Origin: Bacillus atrophaeus
GTDB lineage: Bacteria; Bacillota; Bacilli; Bacillales; Bacillaceae
Length of the DNA: 64,000 bases
Assembly (NCBI RefSeq): GCF_001584335.1
Contig: NZ_LSBB01000018.1
Location: 491,504 to 555,503 of the forward strand
Direction of reading: 5' to 3'
The notes beneath the pieces were generated by a model, which saw only the letters and a list, made by a program, of their open reading frames with translations, did not search any database and was not told the origin of the DNA. Position numbers and translations under genes: made by a program. Positions within the stretch are counted from its first letter, which is position 1, and each line of letters opens with the position of its first letter. This document shows positions 1 to 8,706 of the stretch, piece by piece.

Positions 1-135
1 TTTCATGGAAAGATTAAGAAAGGGGCCTTTTCAGCGGAGTCCTTACCGAAGCAAGTGGAGGTGACGGACTGGTATTTACAAAAAAAACGCCAGCTTTATG
101 CGCTGTTTTCCATTCGGCATTGGATGGGGAAGTAA
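1..135 (+). CDS. yppC: C-terminal end of YppC-like protein (partial)
   Basis: An open frame enters from the left edge and stops at 133-135. The visible tail is basic and aromatic, with a DWYLQKKRQLYALFSIRHW stretch. By position (immediately before sspM and yppD) it should be the end of yppC, a DUF2515 family gene of unknown function that follows ponA in B. subtilis. Only 44 residues are visible, so the name rests on synteny. A bidirectional hairpin follows directly. Confidence 0.55.
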   Translation, partial: FHGKIKKGAFSAESLPKQVEVTDWYLQKKRQLYALFSIRHWMGK

Positions 136-136
136 A

Positions 137-163
137 AAAAGCAAGGAGAGCTCCTTGCTTTTT
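137..163. terminator. Bidirectional terminator between yppC and sspM
   Basis: A perfect 8-bp stem (GCAAGGAG / CTCCTTGC, 141-158) is flanked by a run of A on the left and a run of T on the right, so it can end transcription in both directions. It touches the sspM stop codon. Confidence 0.85.
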
Positions 164-266
164 AAGTGGAAGGACGGTTAGGCCCGCCTAATTTTTTATC
201 TAAAGTATCTGTTGTTTTTGATTCAGTTTTTTGTTGTTTACCGGCTTTCTTCGGTCTTGTTTTCAT
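162..266 (-). CDS. sspM: Small acid-soluble spore protein M
   Basis: This 34-residue basic protein begins MKTRPKKAGKQQ and ends LGGPNRPST, which I recognise as SspM, a minor spore-core protein made in the forespore. The length equals the B. subtilis protein. An AGGAGGTG ribosome site sits just upstream of the ATG on the minus strand. It is a single-gene unit, convergent with yppC, sharing a hairpin. It is too short for most ORF finders. Confidence 0.9.
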   Translation of the reverse strand: MKTRPKKAGKQQKTESKTTDTLDKKLGGPNRPST

Positions 267-466
267 ACGGCACCTCCTTACTTGTAGCGTTTGCATTAAC
301 AGTGCGCTTCATACAATTTCTGCGGGTCTTTTTGTCGAAAACTTCAGCTTTTCGTGGAATAGCGGTTTGTTTGGCGATTTAGTTCTAGTTTTGTCAGGTG
401 TGGAGGAGTGCGTGAAGGAAACGAGAATTCTATCACTAGACAGGCTACGAAAAGGGAGGAACATGA

Positions 467-712
467 ATGTCCGGTTACGTGAGTAAAGCTGATATTCTCC
501 AAATGCTTTCTGATATTGAGAACGAATTGTCGCGTGCTGAGCAATGCCTGAACCATTCTCTAAACCTTTATGAGACAGAAATGAAAGAAATGGAAGGCGA
601 GCGCCTGAGCGTGATAGAGGAAGAATTGCATGATCTTCATACTTGTCTGCAAGAGCTTTCACAAACGAAGAAGGAAAAGCTTACATTTGAAAAGGCGTAT
701 CACATCAGCTGA
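467..712 (+). CDS. yppD: YppD, small conserved protein
   Basis: An 81-residue protein, very rich in Glu and Leu and predicted almost wholly helical, so probably a coiled coil. It has no Cys, no signal peptide and no membrane segment. It sits between sspM and yppE in the order seen in B. subtilis. Function is unknown. The chosen ATG follows a GGGAGG site; a second ATG four bases earlier is in another frame. Confidence 0.7.
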   Translation: MSGYVSKADILQMLSDIENELSRAEQCLNHSLNLYETEMKEMEGERLSVIEEELHDLHTCLQELSQTKKEKLTFEKAYHIS

Positions 713-753
713 ATTTGTCTGCCGAGTCTGGTACGATATATACTGAGGTGAGA

Positions 754-1128
754 ATGTTGCACATACAAGCATTTTTAGAAAAGACTAAGCAAATGATTGA
801 AGCAGCAGAAAAAGGGGCGGCACGCTACGAAGACGGGAAAGAAAATGACCGCTCTTACGATTTCTTTGCAACGATAAAACCGGCAGTTGAACAAAATGAG
901 GAACTCGTGTCACAGTGGACGGAAAATGCACTCGAGTTTATTAAAATCCATCGCCCTAAATATATATATGAAGAGCAGATTCACGCAGTAAAAGAAAATT
1001 TCCTTGAAATTATGCTTCAGTCATATGTTCATCATATTCATAAAAAACGGTATAAAGATTTAACTGAATCGGTCCTCTATACCTTGCAAACAGTAAAAGA
1101 TGAGATTGCAAAAGAAGGCAGCCTTTAG
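754..1128 (+). CDS. yppE: YppE, DUF1798-type helical protein
   Basis: About 124 residues, helical, ending in a conserved-looking block SYVHHIHKKRYKDLTESV. It matches YppE, whose B. subtilis orthologue is a small four-helix protein of unknown function. The start is placed at ATG 754, just after GAGGTG; TTG 757 is an equally good alternative that would give 123 residues. The longer frame back to 715 has no ribosome site. It follows yppD by 41 bases and probably shares its transcript. Confidence 0.7.
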   Translation: MLHIQAFLEKTKQMIEAAEKGAARYEDGKENDRSYDFFATIKPAVEQNEELVSQWTENALEFIKIHRPKYIYEEQIHAVKENFLEIMLQSYVHHIHKKRYKDLTESVLYTLQTVKDEIAKEGSL

Positions 1129-1139
1129 GGCTGCCTTCT
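1113..1139 (+). terminator. Terminator after yppE
   Basis: An 11-bp stem (AGAAGGCAGCC / GGCTGCCTTCT) overlaps the end of yppE. The T-run is short (TTCTTCT), so it may work mainly as a transcript-end stabiliser. Confidence 0.65.
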
Positions 1140-1158
1140 TCTAATCGGGGTCCGGCAA

Positions 1159-1347
1159 TTAATGAATGTCATATGCCGGGTTTTCTGCTCCATTTGCTTC
1201 CAGAACTTTCATACTGTTACGAAATTCAGTTGCTGTCAGGTGTCCTTGAATATAGAGGAACTTCGTAAAGTCCATCAGTTTATTCACACAATCTGTTTCA
1301 TATTCTTTTACTTCTGCGAAAAGCTTTTTCAAGTATGATACGTTCAT
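1159..1347 (-). CDS. yppF: YppF-like protein
   Basis: A 62-residue acidic protein starting MNVSYLKKLFAEVKEY and ending NPAYDIH. A GAGGGGATG site precedes the ATG. The position opposite yppE/yppG is that of B. subtilis yppF. Its function is unknown. The open frame continues 48 codons upstream, but that extension runs through an AT-rich promoter-like region without a ribosome site. Confidence 0.65.
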   Translation of the reverse strand: MNVSYLKKLFAEVKEYETDCVNKLMDFTKFLYIQGHLTATEFRNSMKVLEANGAENPAYDIH

Positions 1348-1536
1348 AATGGTGCATCCCCTCTCATTTGTGTTAAAAATATCGTACCATAACGATTCGA
1401 CTTTTTTCTGTTTTTCAAAAATTAAAACTTTCGACATGGTTTGACAAATCTGCCTCTTCAGCCGACAGACACAAATGAGAGAAATATTCATACATATAAA
1501 GGAGAGAACATGAAGAGCGATAAGGGGGAAACCGCG

Positions 1537-1926
1537 ATGCGAAGGAGATCAGCACAGTATTATCAGGATGTGAATCAGCAGATGGGTTACTATTACCCGC
1601 AGCAAATGCAAGGATACTATCCGCCGTCTGCACCTGCAAGTCAAAACCAATATCCGCCCCAATACTATGGAAATCAAGGTTATGTGCAGCCATATTCTCC
1701 GCCTGCACCTATACCTTCACAGCAGGCTGCATTCCATAATCCTTATCCAATCCCAAGACCGAATCAGCCGCAGCCTACACAATTTCAAAGTATTATGTCT
1801 CAATTCAAAAAAACAAACGGGCAGTTTGATTTTAATAAAATGATGGATACCACAGGCCAAGTGATGAGCGCGATGAATCAAGTCGGCTCCTTATTAAAAG
1901 GATTTACGAGCTTCTTTAAAGGATAA
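1537..1926 (+). CDS. yppG: YppG, Tyr/Pro/Gln-rich protein
   Basis: A low-complexity protein of about 129 residues with repeated YY, PPQ and PQQ motifs ([18 protein letters not shown] near the start) and a short folded-looking C-terminus ending [11 protein letters not shown]. This composition is typical of Bacillus spore-coat proteins and fits YppG. ATG 1537 follows GGGGGAAA; ATG 1510 follows AAGGAGAG and would add nine residues, so the start is not settled. Spore-coat location is inferred from composition only. Confidence 0.65.
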   Translation: MRRRSAQYYQDVNQQMGYYYPQQMQGYYPPSAPASQNQYPPQYYGNQGYVQPYSPPAPIPSQQAAFHNPYPIPRPNQPQPTQFQSIMSQFKKTNGQFDFNKMMDTTGQVMSAMNQVGSLLKGFTSFFKG

Positions 1927-1928
1927 AA

Positions 1929-1955
1929 GCATGAATGATGCAAAATCATTCATGC
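1929..1955. terminator. Convergent terminator, yppG / hsp20
   Basis: A perfect 11-bp stem (GCATGAATGAT / ATCATTCATGC) followed by TTATTTTTTGG on the plus strand. It overlaps the end of the convergent Hsp20 gene. Confidence 0.85.
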
Positions 1956-2365
1956 TTATTTTTTGGGAAAAACAGAGTCATTGTCTGCTCATTCCATGAC
2001 GTATTCATTAACTCCTGCTGAACTTCATAAGGCAATAGGACCGTTCTCGTCATGCTTGTATGTGTGGCTGAGGAGGCTTCCTGGTGATTTTGGCGCAGGG
2101 TAATATGAAGATAACGTGATTTGGCTTCGACCAAAATATCGCCGTCTTTAAATGAAGGCGGAATGTCGATATCGACAAAAAGACCGGAATGCTCTTCCCT
2201 TACATTCATTTTGACCTGTGCCTCAGTAAGGCTTGAATTGACAAGATGCTGAAAGCTGTTCAGAAGCTCTCCGAAAGGGGAAGAGTGAAAAAATTGATCA
2301 AGCGCATGTTTCATATGTTCTTCCTTTTTCTGCAGTTCGTTCTCTTTATCTTCTGGAAAACTCAT
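1946..2365 (-). CDS. Hsp20 / alpha-crystallin family protein
   Basis: A 139-residue protein. The N-terminal 45 residues are charged and helical (many E and K). The remaining part has the beta-rich alpha-crystallin pattern: VKMNVREE, GLFVDIDIPPSF, ILVEAKSRYLHI, TRTVLLPYEV. Such proteins are ATP-independent holdases or, in Bacillus, spore-coat components. The ATG at 2365 follows AAAGGTGGTG; the open frame upstream is spurious. I cannot match it to a named B. subtilis gene. Confidence 0.75.
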   Translation of the reverse strand: MSFPEDKENELQKKEEHMKHALDQFFHSSPFGELLNSFQHLVNSSLTEAQVKMNVREEHSGLFVDIDIPPSFKDGDILVEAKSRYLHITLRQNHQEASSATHTSMTRTVLLPYEVQQELMNTSWNEQTMTLFFPKNKHE

Positions 2366-2514
2366 ACCATCACCACCTTTTTTACAGACTATGCATTTTT
2401 GTTCTATGTGGTTATGAATTGATGCCGAAAAGAAAGTATGATTAAATAATGAGGAATGTATAGTTGACGGAACGCAAGCACAAATGAATAAGCTTTGGGA
2501 AGGGAGAAAAAACA

Positions 2515-3021
2515 TTGCTGAAAAAATTATTCGGATTTGGAAAAGACCAGGAAAAGATAACAGAAGAGGTCATCTATTCTCCAGCGGACGGATCGGTCAT
2601 TGATCTCACAGATGTTCCTGATCCTGTTTTTTCGCAGAAAATGATGGGAGAAGGGATTGCAGTTGAACCGGCCAATGGAGCTATTGTTTCACCTGCAGAG
2701 GGGGAAGTGATACAGCTTTTTCATACGAAACACGCCGTCGGCATCCGCACGGTCTCCGGAATCGAACTGTTAATTCATGTTGGTTTGGAAACCGTAAATA
2801 TGAACGGAGAAGGCTTTGAAGCCCATGTGAAAGAAGGCGACAAAGTCAAAATCGGCGATCCGCTGATTACATGTGATTTAGAATTAATAAAAGAAAAAGC
2901 AAGCAGCACGGTGATTCCCATTGTCATTATGAACGGCGAAGCGGTAGAATCTCTTGAACCTGCCGGGGAAAAAGACGCGCAAAAAGGCACGACAAAACTT
3001 TTGAAAATCAAGGTGAAGTGA
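2515..3021 (+). CDS. ypqA: PTS EIIA(Glc)-type protein YpqA
   Basis: A 168-residue free-standing glucose-type EIIA domain of the phosphotransferase system. The phospho-acceptor histidine lies in [10 protein letters not shown] (H88), with its partner in FHTKHAVG (H73); both are needed for phosphate transfer from HPr. The start is TTG after GGGAAGGGAG, and the length matches B. subtilis YpqA. It has no EIIB or EIIC neighbour, so it probably serves a permease encoded elsewhere or has a regulatory role. Confidence 0.85.
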   Translation: MLKKLFGFGKDQEKITEEVIYSPADGSVIDLTDVPDPVFSQKMMGEGIAVEPANGAIVSPAEGEVIQLFHTKHAVGIRTVSGIELLIHVGLETVNMNGEGFEAHVKEGDKVKIGDPLITCDLELIKEKASSTVIPIVIMNGEAVESLEPAGEKDAQKGTTKLLKIKVK

Positions 3022-3125
3022 GCAGGGCGAATGCCTTGCTTTTTTGATGTGTTATTGTATAAAGTTTACACCTAGCCATGCAAACAAATATTCGGTAAAC
3101 TGTACTTTACAAAGAGGTGTAAAGG

Positions 3126-5375
3126 ATGAAAAAGAAATCACTGGCCGAGTTAATTTCTGAATTAAAAGGCAGCGAACATGTAGTGAACTGGCATGAAATT
3201 GAACCGCGAAAAGCAAGGACCAAACCCATGCCTGACAGTATAGATTCAAGGATAAAAACAGCCCTTGGCAAACGGGGGATAGATGAATTATTTACACATC
3301 AGTTTTCAGCTTTTCAAAGCGTGCAAAAAGAGGAGAGCATCGTAACCGTGACGCCCACGGCATCCGGTAAAACACTGTGCTACAATCTGCCGGTCTTGCA
3401 ATCTATTGCCGAAGACCCGTCTAACCGCGCTTTATATTTATTTCCGACAAAAGCGCTCGCGCAAGACCAAAAAAGCGAACTGAACGAGATCATTGAAGAA
3501 ATGGGCGTAGATATCAAAAGTTTTACATATGACGGGGATACTTCTCCGGCGATCAGGCAAAAGGTCCGAAAAGCGGGGCATATTGTCATTACCAATCCCG
3601 ATATGCTGCACTCAGCTATTCTTCCTCATCACACAAAATGGGTGAGCCTGTTCGAAAACCTGAAGTATATTGTTATTGATGAATTGCATACCTACCGCGG
3701 CGTATTCGGAAGCCATGTGGCAAATGTCATCCGCCGTTTGAAAAGAATATGTCAATTTTACGGAAGCAGCCCGATTTTTATTTGTACCTCTGCGACTATT
3801 GCAAACCCGAAAGAGCTTGCGGAGCAGCTGACCGGGAGTCCTATGAGGCTGATAGACGACAATGGGGCGCCGAGCGGAAGGAAACATTTCGTTTTCTACA
3901 ATCCTCCGATCGTCAACAAACCTTTAAACATCCGAAAAAGCGCCACCATTGAAGTGAATGAGCTTGCGAAAGAGTTTTTGAAAAATAAGGTGCAAACCAT
4001 TGTGTTTGCCAGAAGCAGAGTGCGTGTCGAGATCATTCTCAGCCATATTCAAGAGCTGGTAAAAAAAGAGATCGGCACAAAGTCAATTAGAGGTTACCGC
4101 GGCGGCTACCTGCCTAAGGAACGGAGAGAGATTGAAAGAGGCCTCCGGGACGGGGAAATATTAGGTGTTGTGAGCACGAATGCGCTTGAGCTTGGAGTGG
4201 ATATCGGACAGCTGCAAGTCTGCATTATGACAGGCTATCCTGGCAGTGTGGCGAGTGCATGGCAGCAAGCCGGAAGAGCCGGGAGAAGACATGGGGAAGC
4301 TCTCATTGTCATGGTTGCCAACTCAACCCCGATAGATCAATACATTGTGCGCAACCCTGATTACTTTTTCGACCGTTCACCGGAATCGGCGAGAATCAAT
4401 CCGGAAAATCTGATTATTTTAGTCGACCACTTAAAGTGCGCAGCATACGAGCTTCCTTTTAAAGCTGATGAAGAATTCGGACCTTTAGATGTCACCGACA
4501 TTCTTGAATATCTTCAAGAAGAAGGCGTTCTTCACCATAACAGCGGGCGCTATCATTGGGCGAACGAATCGTTCCCTGCCACGAATATCAGCCTGCGTTC
4601 CGCTTCTCAGGAGAATGTGGTAATCGTTGATCAATCAGATGTTGCAAATGTAAGAATTATCGGTGAAATGGATCGCTTCAGTGCGATGACGCTTTTGCAT
4701 GATGAAGCGATTTATCTGCATGAAGGTATTCAATATCAGGTGGAAAAGCTCGATTGGGACCATAAAAAGGCTTATGTGCGAAAGGTGGATGTCGAATATT
4801 ACACTGACGCCAATTTAGCAGTTCAGCTGAAGGTATTGGAAATCGACAAAACGATTGATCGTAAGCAAACTTCTTTACACTATGGCGATGTCACAGTAAA
4901 TGCGCTGCCCACGATTTTTAAAAAAATTAAAATGACCACATTTGAAAATATCGGATCAGGCCCGATTTATCTGCCTGAAGAGGAACTGCATACAAGCGCT
5001 GCCTGGATGGAAATAAAAGAGATTGATCCGCATCTGGGGGAAAAGACATTGGAACAGCTGCTGCTGGGTATCGCCAATGTGTTTCAGCACATTGTGCCGG
5101 TATATGTCATGTGCGACCGAAATGATATTCATGTGGTTTCCCAAATTAAAGCTGCGCATACCGGTCTGCCAACGATCTTTTTATACGATCATTACCCGGG
5201 AGGCATCGGATTGGCAGAGGATGTCTATAAACGGTTTGCCGAGATCAATGAGGGAGCGAAGCGGCTGATTACAAATTGCCCTTGTCAAGACGGCTGCCCT
5301 TCTTGTATCGGGACAGAGATAGAAGGAATAAAAGCTAAGCACAACATTTTACGGATTTTGAATCAATTTAACTAA
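3126..5375 (+). CDS. mrfA: MrfA (YprA), superfamily 2 helicase for mitomycin lesion repair
   Basis: A 749-residue DExH helicase. Walker A TPTASGKT is at about 77-84, DELH at 185-188, and the second RecA-like domain contains NALELGVDIG and QQAGRAGRR. The C-terminal MrfA-specific region ends with four cysteines (CPCQDGCPSC), a probable zinc site. In B. subtilis, YprA/MrfA acts with MrfB in excision of mitomycin C-damaged DNA independently of UvrABC. It is 15 bases ahead of mrfB, so the two form an operon. The start follows AAAGG. Confidence 0.92.
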   Translation: MKKKSLAELISELKGSEHVVNWHEIEPRKARTKPMPDSIDSRIKTALGKRGIDELFTHQFSAFQSVQKEESIVTVTPTASGKTLCYNLPVLQSIAEDPSNRALYLFPTKALAQDQKSELNEIIEEMGVDIKSFTYDGDTSPAIRQKVRKAGHIVITNPDMLHSAILPHHTKWVSLFENLKYIVIDELHTYRGVFGSHVANVIRRLKRICQFYGSSPIFICTSATIANPKELAEQLTGSPMRLIDDNGAPSGRKHFVFYNPPIVNKPLNIRKSATIEVNELAKEFLKNKVQTIVFARSRVRVEIILSHIQELVKKEIGTKSIRGYRGGYLPKERREIERGLRDGEILGVVSTNALELGVDIGQLQVCIMTGYPGSVASAWQQAGRAGRRHGEALIVMVANSTPIDQYIVRNPDYFFDRSPESARINPENLIILVDHLKCAAYELPFKADEEFGPLDVTDILEYLQEEGVLHHNSGRYHWANESFPATNISLRSASQENVVIVDQSDVANVRIIGEMDRFSAMTLLHDEAIYLHEGIQYQVEKLDWDHKKAYVRKVDVEYYTDANLAVQLKVLEIDKTIDRKQTSLHYGDVTVNALPTIFKKIKMTTFENIGSGPIYLPEEELHTSAAWMEIKEIDPHLGEKTLEQLLLGIANVFQHIVPVYVMCDRNDIHVVSQIKAAHTGLPTIFLYDHYPGGIGLAEDVYKRFAEINEGAKRLITNCPCQDGCPSCIGTEIEGIKAKHNILRILNQFN

Positions 5376-5390
5376 GAAAGGGGGACAGGC

Positions 5391-6632
5391 ATGTCTTTAA
5401 AAGGTAAATTACATCGAATGAAAAAGCATATGGGAACGTCTGAAGCAGGCAAACAGACCGCTGTGCCTCCCGATAAGAACGGCCATTCGGACATTCCGTT
5501 TTTAGATAAATGGAAAGCTTGCGGGGTGAAGCCCTTCTATTTTGAAGACGAGTATTGCCTCATCAGGGAAGTTGTATACCCGCTCTCCCGCCGTCATGGG
5601 CTGTATTGTTTTTCTGAGCTTGAAGACGTGATGGCTTTATGGAATCAAAGCGATCTTTCCCATACCTTATCTGCTAAGGGCTACAAGCAAAGCCAGCTGT
5701 TCTTTTTTGATACAGAAACAACCGGACTTGGGGGAGGGGCGGGGAATACGATTTTTTTACTCGGACACGCAAGAGTATATGCTGATAAAGTGGTCGTCAA
5801 ACAGCATCTCTTGCCTAACCCGGGGAATGAAACCGCTTTGTATCAGAGTTTTTTGAGTGAAGTAGATATCACATCACTTGTCACATATAACGGCAAAGCG
5901 TTTGACTGGCCGCAAGTGAAAACGAGGCATACACTGATTCGCGACCGGCTTCCCAAGCTGCCGGAGTTCGGCCATTTCGATCTTTTGCACGGCTCAAGAC
6001 GGCTGTGGAAGCATAGAATGGATCGCGTGTCGCTCGGTACGGTTGAAAAAGAAGAGCTGTCGGTATATAGAAAAGAAGACACACCAGGGTATTTGGCGCC
6101 GATGCTGTATTTTCACTTTTTAAAAACACAGGACCCCGATCTCATGGCAGGTGTGCTGCATCATAATGAACAGGATGTGCTGTCTTTAATTTCGCTTTAT
6201 ATTCATCTGTCAAAAAAGATACTAATCCCTTCCGGAAGTGAAGCTGAACAGCATGAGACTTATGCCATGGCGAAATGGTTTATGGCCCACAAAGAAATAA
6301 GCCTGGCAATCAAACAGCTGGAAAGTATTCAGCACCAGCCATTTGAACACACTGACAGGGCCCTTTACGATCTGTCTATGCTCTACAAAAAACAGGACCG
6401 CCTGCAAGAAGCGGCTTCACTTTGGGAGCGTCTGATGCGCTCTGATGTTCAAAAATGCCGATACGACGCTTCGATCGAGCTTGCGAAATATCTAGAGCAT
6501 AAGAAAAAAGAATACGGACGCGCATTACATGTGACCCAACAATTACTCGCTGACGAGGCGTTATTATCAGAAAAAGAGACTGAAAGATTACACATTCGTA
6601 TTTCCCGGCTGAAGAGGAAATATTCAACGTAA
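5391..6632 (+). CDS. mrfB: MrfB (YprB), DEDD-family exonuclease with TPR-like tail
   Basis: A 413-residue protein. Its RNase H-like exonuclease motif I is FFDTETTGL (D107, E109), motif II lies near YNGKAFDWPQ, and motif III near HNEQDVLSL. From about residue 285 it becomes helical and TPR-like. In B. subtilis MrfB is the nuclease partner of the MrfA helicase. The ribosome site is AAAGGGGG. It shares the transcript of mrfA, and no third gene follows in the operon. Confidence 0.9.
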   Translation: MSLKGKLHRMKKHMGTSEAGKQTAVPPDKNGHSDIPFLDKWKACGVKPFYFEDEYCLIREVVYPLSRRHGLYCFSELEDVMALWNQSDLSHTLSAKGYKQSQLFFFDTETTGLGGGAGNTIFLLGHARVYADKVVVKQHLLPNPGNETALYQSFLSEVDITSLVTYNGKAFDWPQVKTRHTLIRDRLPKLPEFGHFDLLHGSRRLWKHRMDRVSLGTVEKEELSVYRKEDTPGYLAPMLYFHFLKTQDPDLMAGVLHHNEQDVLSLISLYIHLSKKILIPSGSEAEQHETYAMAKWFMAHKEISLAIKQLESIQHQPFEHTDRALYDLSMLYKKQDRLQEAASLWERLMRSDVQKCRYDASIELAKYLEHKKKEYGRALHVTQQLLADEALLSEKETERLHIRISRLKRKYST

Positions 6633-6766
6633 ATATTCCCCGGGAAAGCGCAAAAGACGACGTTCTTCGCCATATCAATTTTTTTACCGGATTCACCGCG
6701 CTTTTGTTGTAGAACGGTGCCGATTGCTGTAAAATAACATTAGTTATTTTTAAAGGGAGAGTTGGT

Positions 6767-6862
6767 ATGTATAAGGGCGTTTTTTATTTATTCTTCGTCG
6801 TTGTTTTCTTAATCGCGTTTGTGTTTTCAAACTTTAAAGACAGTTTGATCGCTCATTTCTAA
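6767..6862 (+). CDS. 31-residue single-pass membrane peptide, unknown
   Basis: A 31-residue ORF with an AAAGGGAG site. It is almost entirely one hydrophobic segment (YLFFVVVFLIAFVF) followed by SNFKDSLIAHF. It stands alone between mrfB and cotD. Ribosome site, spacing and composition support translation. I do not recognise a named family. Confidence 0.5.
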   Translation: MYKGVFYLFFVVVFLIAFVFSNFKDSLIAHF

Positions 6863-6946
6863 AATAGGTCTTTGCATTAGAACATGCACCCCGGTTTTTT
6901 CATAGCTTAGTAGTGTAATAAAGTTTATGGAAAGGGGATTTTAAAT

Positions 6947-7171
6947 ATGCATCACTGCAGACCGCACATGATGGCGCCGATTGTCCATCCTACTCATTGC
7001 TGCCAACACCATACGTTTTCTAATACTGTCGTGCCGCACATTCATCCACAGCATACGACAAATGTAAATCACCACAATTTCCAACACGTTCATTACTTTC
7101 CGCACACTTACTCAAATGCTGACCCGACTACACACCAGCATTTCCAAGCAGGCAAACCTTGCTGCGACTAG
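6947..7171 (+). CDS. cotD: Inner spore coat protein CotD
   Basis: 74 residues, extraordinarily rich in His, with paired cysteines at the middle and the very end (CCQHH, KPCCD). It starts MHHCRPHMMAPIVHP, as CotD does. CotD is an inner-coat protein made in the mother cell late in sporulation; that timing is family knowledge, since I did not define its promoter. It is preceded by AAGGGGA. Confidence 0.93.
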   Translation: MHHCRPHMMAPIVHPTHCCQHHTFSNTVVPHIHPQHTTNVNHHNFQHVHYFPHTYSNADPTTHQHFQAGKPCCD

Positions 7172-7214
7172 TATTGAACCGTGTGACTTTATTGGTGTAA
7201 CATAGCAGCAAATC

Positions 7215-7245
7215 AAATGGGGCCATTGCGAGCCCCATTTTTTAA
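7215..7245 (+). terminator. Terminator after cotD
   Basis: Stem AAATGGGGC / GCCCCATTT followed by TTT, nine bases before the ypsA start. Confidence 0.8.
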
Positions 7246-7257
7246 GCAGGTGATATG

Positions 7258-7812
7258 ATGAAGGTACTAGCAGTTACAGGGTACAAGCCGTTTGAAATCG
7301 GCATTTTTAAACAGGATGACAAGGCTCTGGTTTACATAAAAAAAACAATAGAAAAACGCCTGATTTCGCTGATAGACGAAGGACTGGAATGGGTTTTGAT
7401 ATCGGGGCAGCTTGGCGCAGAGCTTTGGACGGCCGAAGTAGCCTATATGCTCCGGGAAGAGTATCCGGAATTAAAGGTGGCAGTTATTACTCCATTTTAT
7501 GATCAGGAAAAGAAGTGGAAAGAACCGAACCAAGAACTGTATGAAGCTGTGCTCGCTCAGGCGGATTACGAAGCAAGCCTGACCCATAGGCCCTATGAAA
7601 GCCCGCTGCAATTCAAACAAAAAAATCAATTTTTTATACAGAAATCTGATGCGCTTATGCTGCTGTATGATCCCGAGACGGAAGGCTCGCCAAAATATAT
7701 GCTGGATGCAGCAGAAAAACGGCGTGAAAAAGATGGATATCCTATCTATTTCATTACAATGGATGATCTGAGGGCGACAGTCGAGGAAGAAGACAGCCGT
7801 TATAACATGTAA
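7258..7812 (+). CDS. ypsA: YpsA, SLOG/Rossmann-fold protein
   Basis: A 184-residue DUF1273 protein with a nucleotide-binding-like fold of the SLOG/DprA type: ISGQLGAELW near 50, and conserved blocks ASLTHRPYESPLQF and EGSPKYML. In B. subtilis and S. aureus, YpsA affects cell division; it is encoded next to gpsB here as there. Two ATGs lie in tandem at 7255 and 7258. The second has better spacing from AGGTGAT and gives the usual MKVLAVTGYKPFE start. Confidence 0.87.
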   Translation: MKVLAVTGYKPFEIGIFKQDDKALVYIKKTIEKRLISLIDEGLEWVLISGQLGAELWTAEVAYMLREEYPELKVAVITPFYDQEKKWKEPNQELYEAVLAQADYEASLTHRPYESPLQFKQKNQFFIQKSDALMLLYDPETEGSPKYMLDAAEKRREKDGYPIYFITMDDLRATVEEEDSRYNM

Positions 7813-7883
7813 GAGAAAATTTGACAAGCGCCCGGTTTTCTGAAAAAATATAAGGTAATGATTCACGATACGAGGTGAAAAAG

Positions 7884-8180
7884 ATGCTTGCTGATAAAGT
7901 AAAGCTTTCTGCTAAAGAAATTTTAGAAAAAGAATTTAAAACAGGTGTCAGAGGATACAAACAAGAAGATGTAGACAAATTTTTAGATATGGTCATTAAA
8001 GATTATGAAACCTTCCATCAAGAAATCGAAGAGCTTCAGCAGGAAAACCTGCAGCTGAAAAAGCAGCTTGAAGAAGCCAGCAAAAAACAGCCTGTCCAAT
8101 CGAATACAACCAACTTTGACATTTTAAAACGGCTGTCAAACTTAGAAAAGCATGTTTTTGGCAGTAAGCTGTACGATTGA
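7884..8180 (+). CDS. gpsB: Cell division cofactor GpsB
   Basis: 98 residues beginning [18 protein letters not shown]. The N-terminal DivIVA-like membrane-binding domain (to about 65, with a coiled coil [17 protein letters not shown]) is followed by a linker and the C-terminal trimerisation helix [16 protein letters not shown]. GpsB shuttles PBP1 between septum and side wall. The ATG at 7884 follows CGAGGTG; the GTG nine bases earlier overlaps that site. Confidence 0.95.
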   Translation: MLADKVKLSAKEILEKEFKTGVRGYKQEDVDKFLDMVIKDYETFHQEIEELQQENLQLKKQLEEASKKQPVQSNTTNFDILKRLSNLEKHVFGSKLYD

Positions 8181-8188
8181 ATAAAAAC

Positions 8189-8217
8189 TTGAAAAATGAC
8201 TGAAGATGTTCTATAAT
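8189..8217 (+). promoter_or_regulatory. Sigma-A promoter of rnpB
   Basis: TTGAAA at 8189-8194, a 17-base spacer, and a perfect TATAAT at 8212-8217, about 8 bases before the RNase P RNA 5' end. It lies just after the gpsB stop. Confidence 0.85.
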
Positions 8218-8224
8218 GAACAGG

Positions 8225-8628
8225 TGTCTTAACGTTCGGGTAATCGCTGCAGATCCAGAATCTGTAGAGGAAAGTCCATGCTCGCACGGTGCTGAGATGC
8301 CCGTAGTGTTCGTGCCTAGCGAAGTCATAAGCTAGGGCAGCCCTTGAAAGGCTGACGGCAGGAAAAAAGCCTACGTCCTTTGGATATGGCTGAGTATCCT
8401 TGAAAAGTGCCACAGTGACGAAGTCTCACTAGAAATGGTGAGAGTGGAACGCGGTAAACCCCTCGAGCGAGAAACCCAAATTTTGGTAGGGGAACCTTCT
8501 TGAAGGAATTGAACAGATAGAAGGACAGAATGATTTCTGTAGATAGATGATTGCCGCCTGAGTACGAGGTGATATGCCGTTTGCAGTACGATGGAACAAA
8601 ACATGGCTTACAGAACGTTAACATCATT
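8225..8628 (+). ncRNA. rnpB: RNase P RNA (type B)
   Basis: About 404 bases matching the Bacillus type B ribozyme that processes tRNA 5' ends. Landmarks are the 5' TTAACGTTCGGGTAATCGC, the conserved GAGGAAAGTCC, GACGGCAGGAAAAAAGCC, the universally conserved AGATAGATGATTG, and the 3' TACAGAACGTTA that pairs with the 5' end (AACGTT). The 5' and 3' ends are placed by comparison with the known 401-nt B. subtilis RNA and may be off by a few bases. Confidence 0.97.
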
Positions 8629-8643
8629 ATAATGTGAATTCAG

Positions 8644-8669
8644 GCTCTCCCTATAACGGAGAGCTTTTA
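8644..8669 (+). terminator. Terminator of rnpB
   Basis: Stem GCTCTCC (8644-8650) / GGAGAGC (8658-8664) followed by TTTTAT. Confidence 0.85.
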
Positions 8670-8706
8670 TCTTGAAAAGAAAAGTTTTAAAAGACAGGGT
8701 GATACG

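Noticed and set aside
1441..1536. N-terminal extension of yppG
   Set aside because: The added residues have no ribosome site at the first start and lie over the promoter region.
2366..2515. Upstream extension of the Hsp20 protein
   Set aside because: Cys/His/Phe-rich sequence without a ribosome site, overlapping the ypqA leader; the ATG at 2365 has one.
8224..8628. Several minus-strand ORFs across the RNase P RNA
   Set aside because: They are chance open frames antisense to a highly conserved structured RNA.
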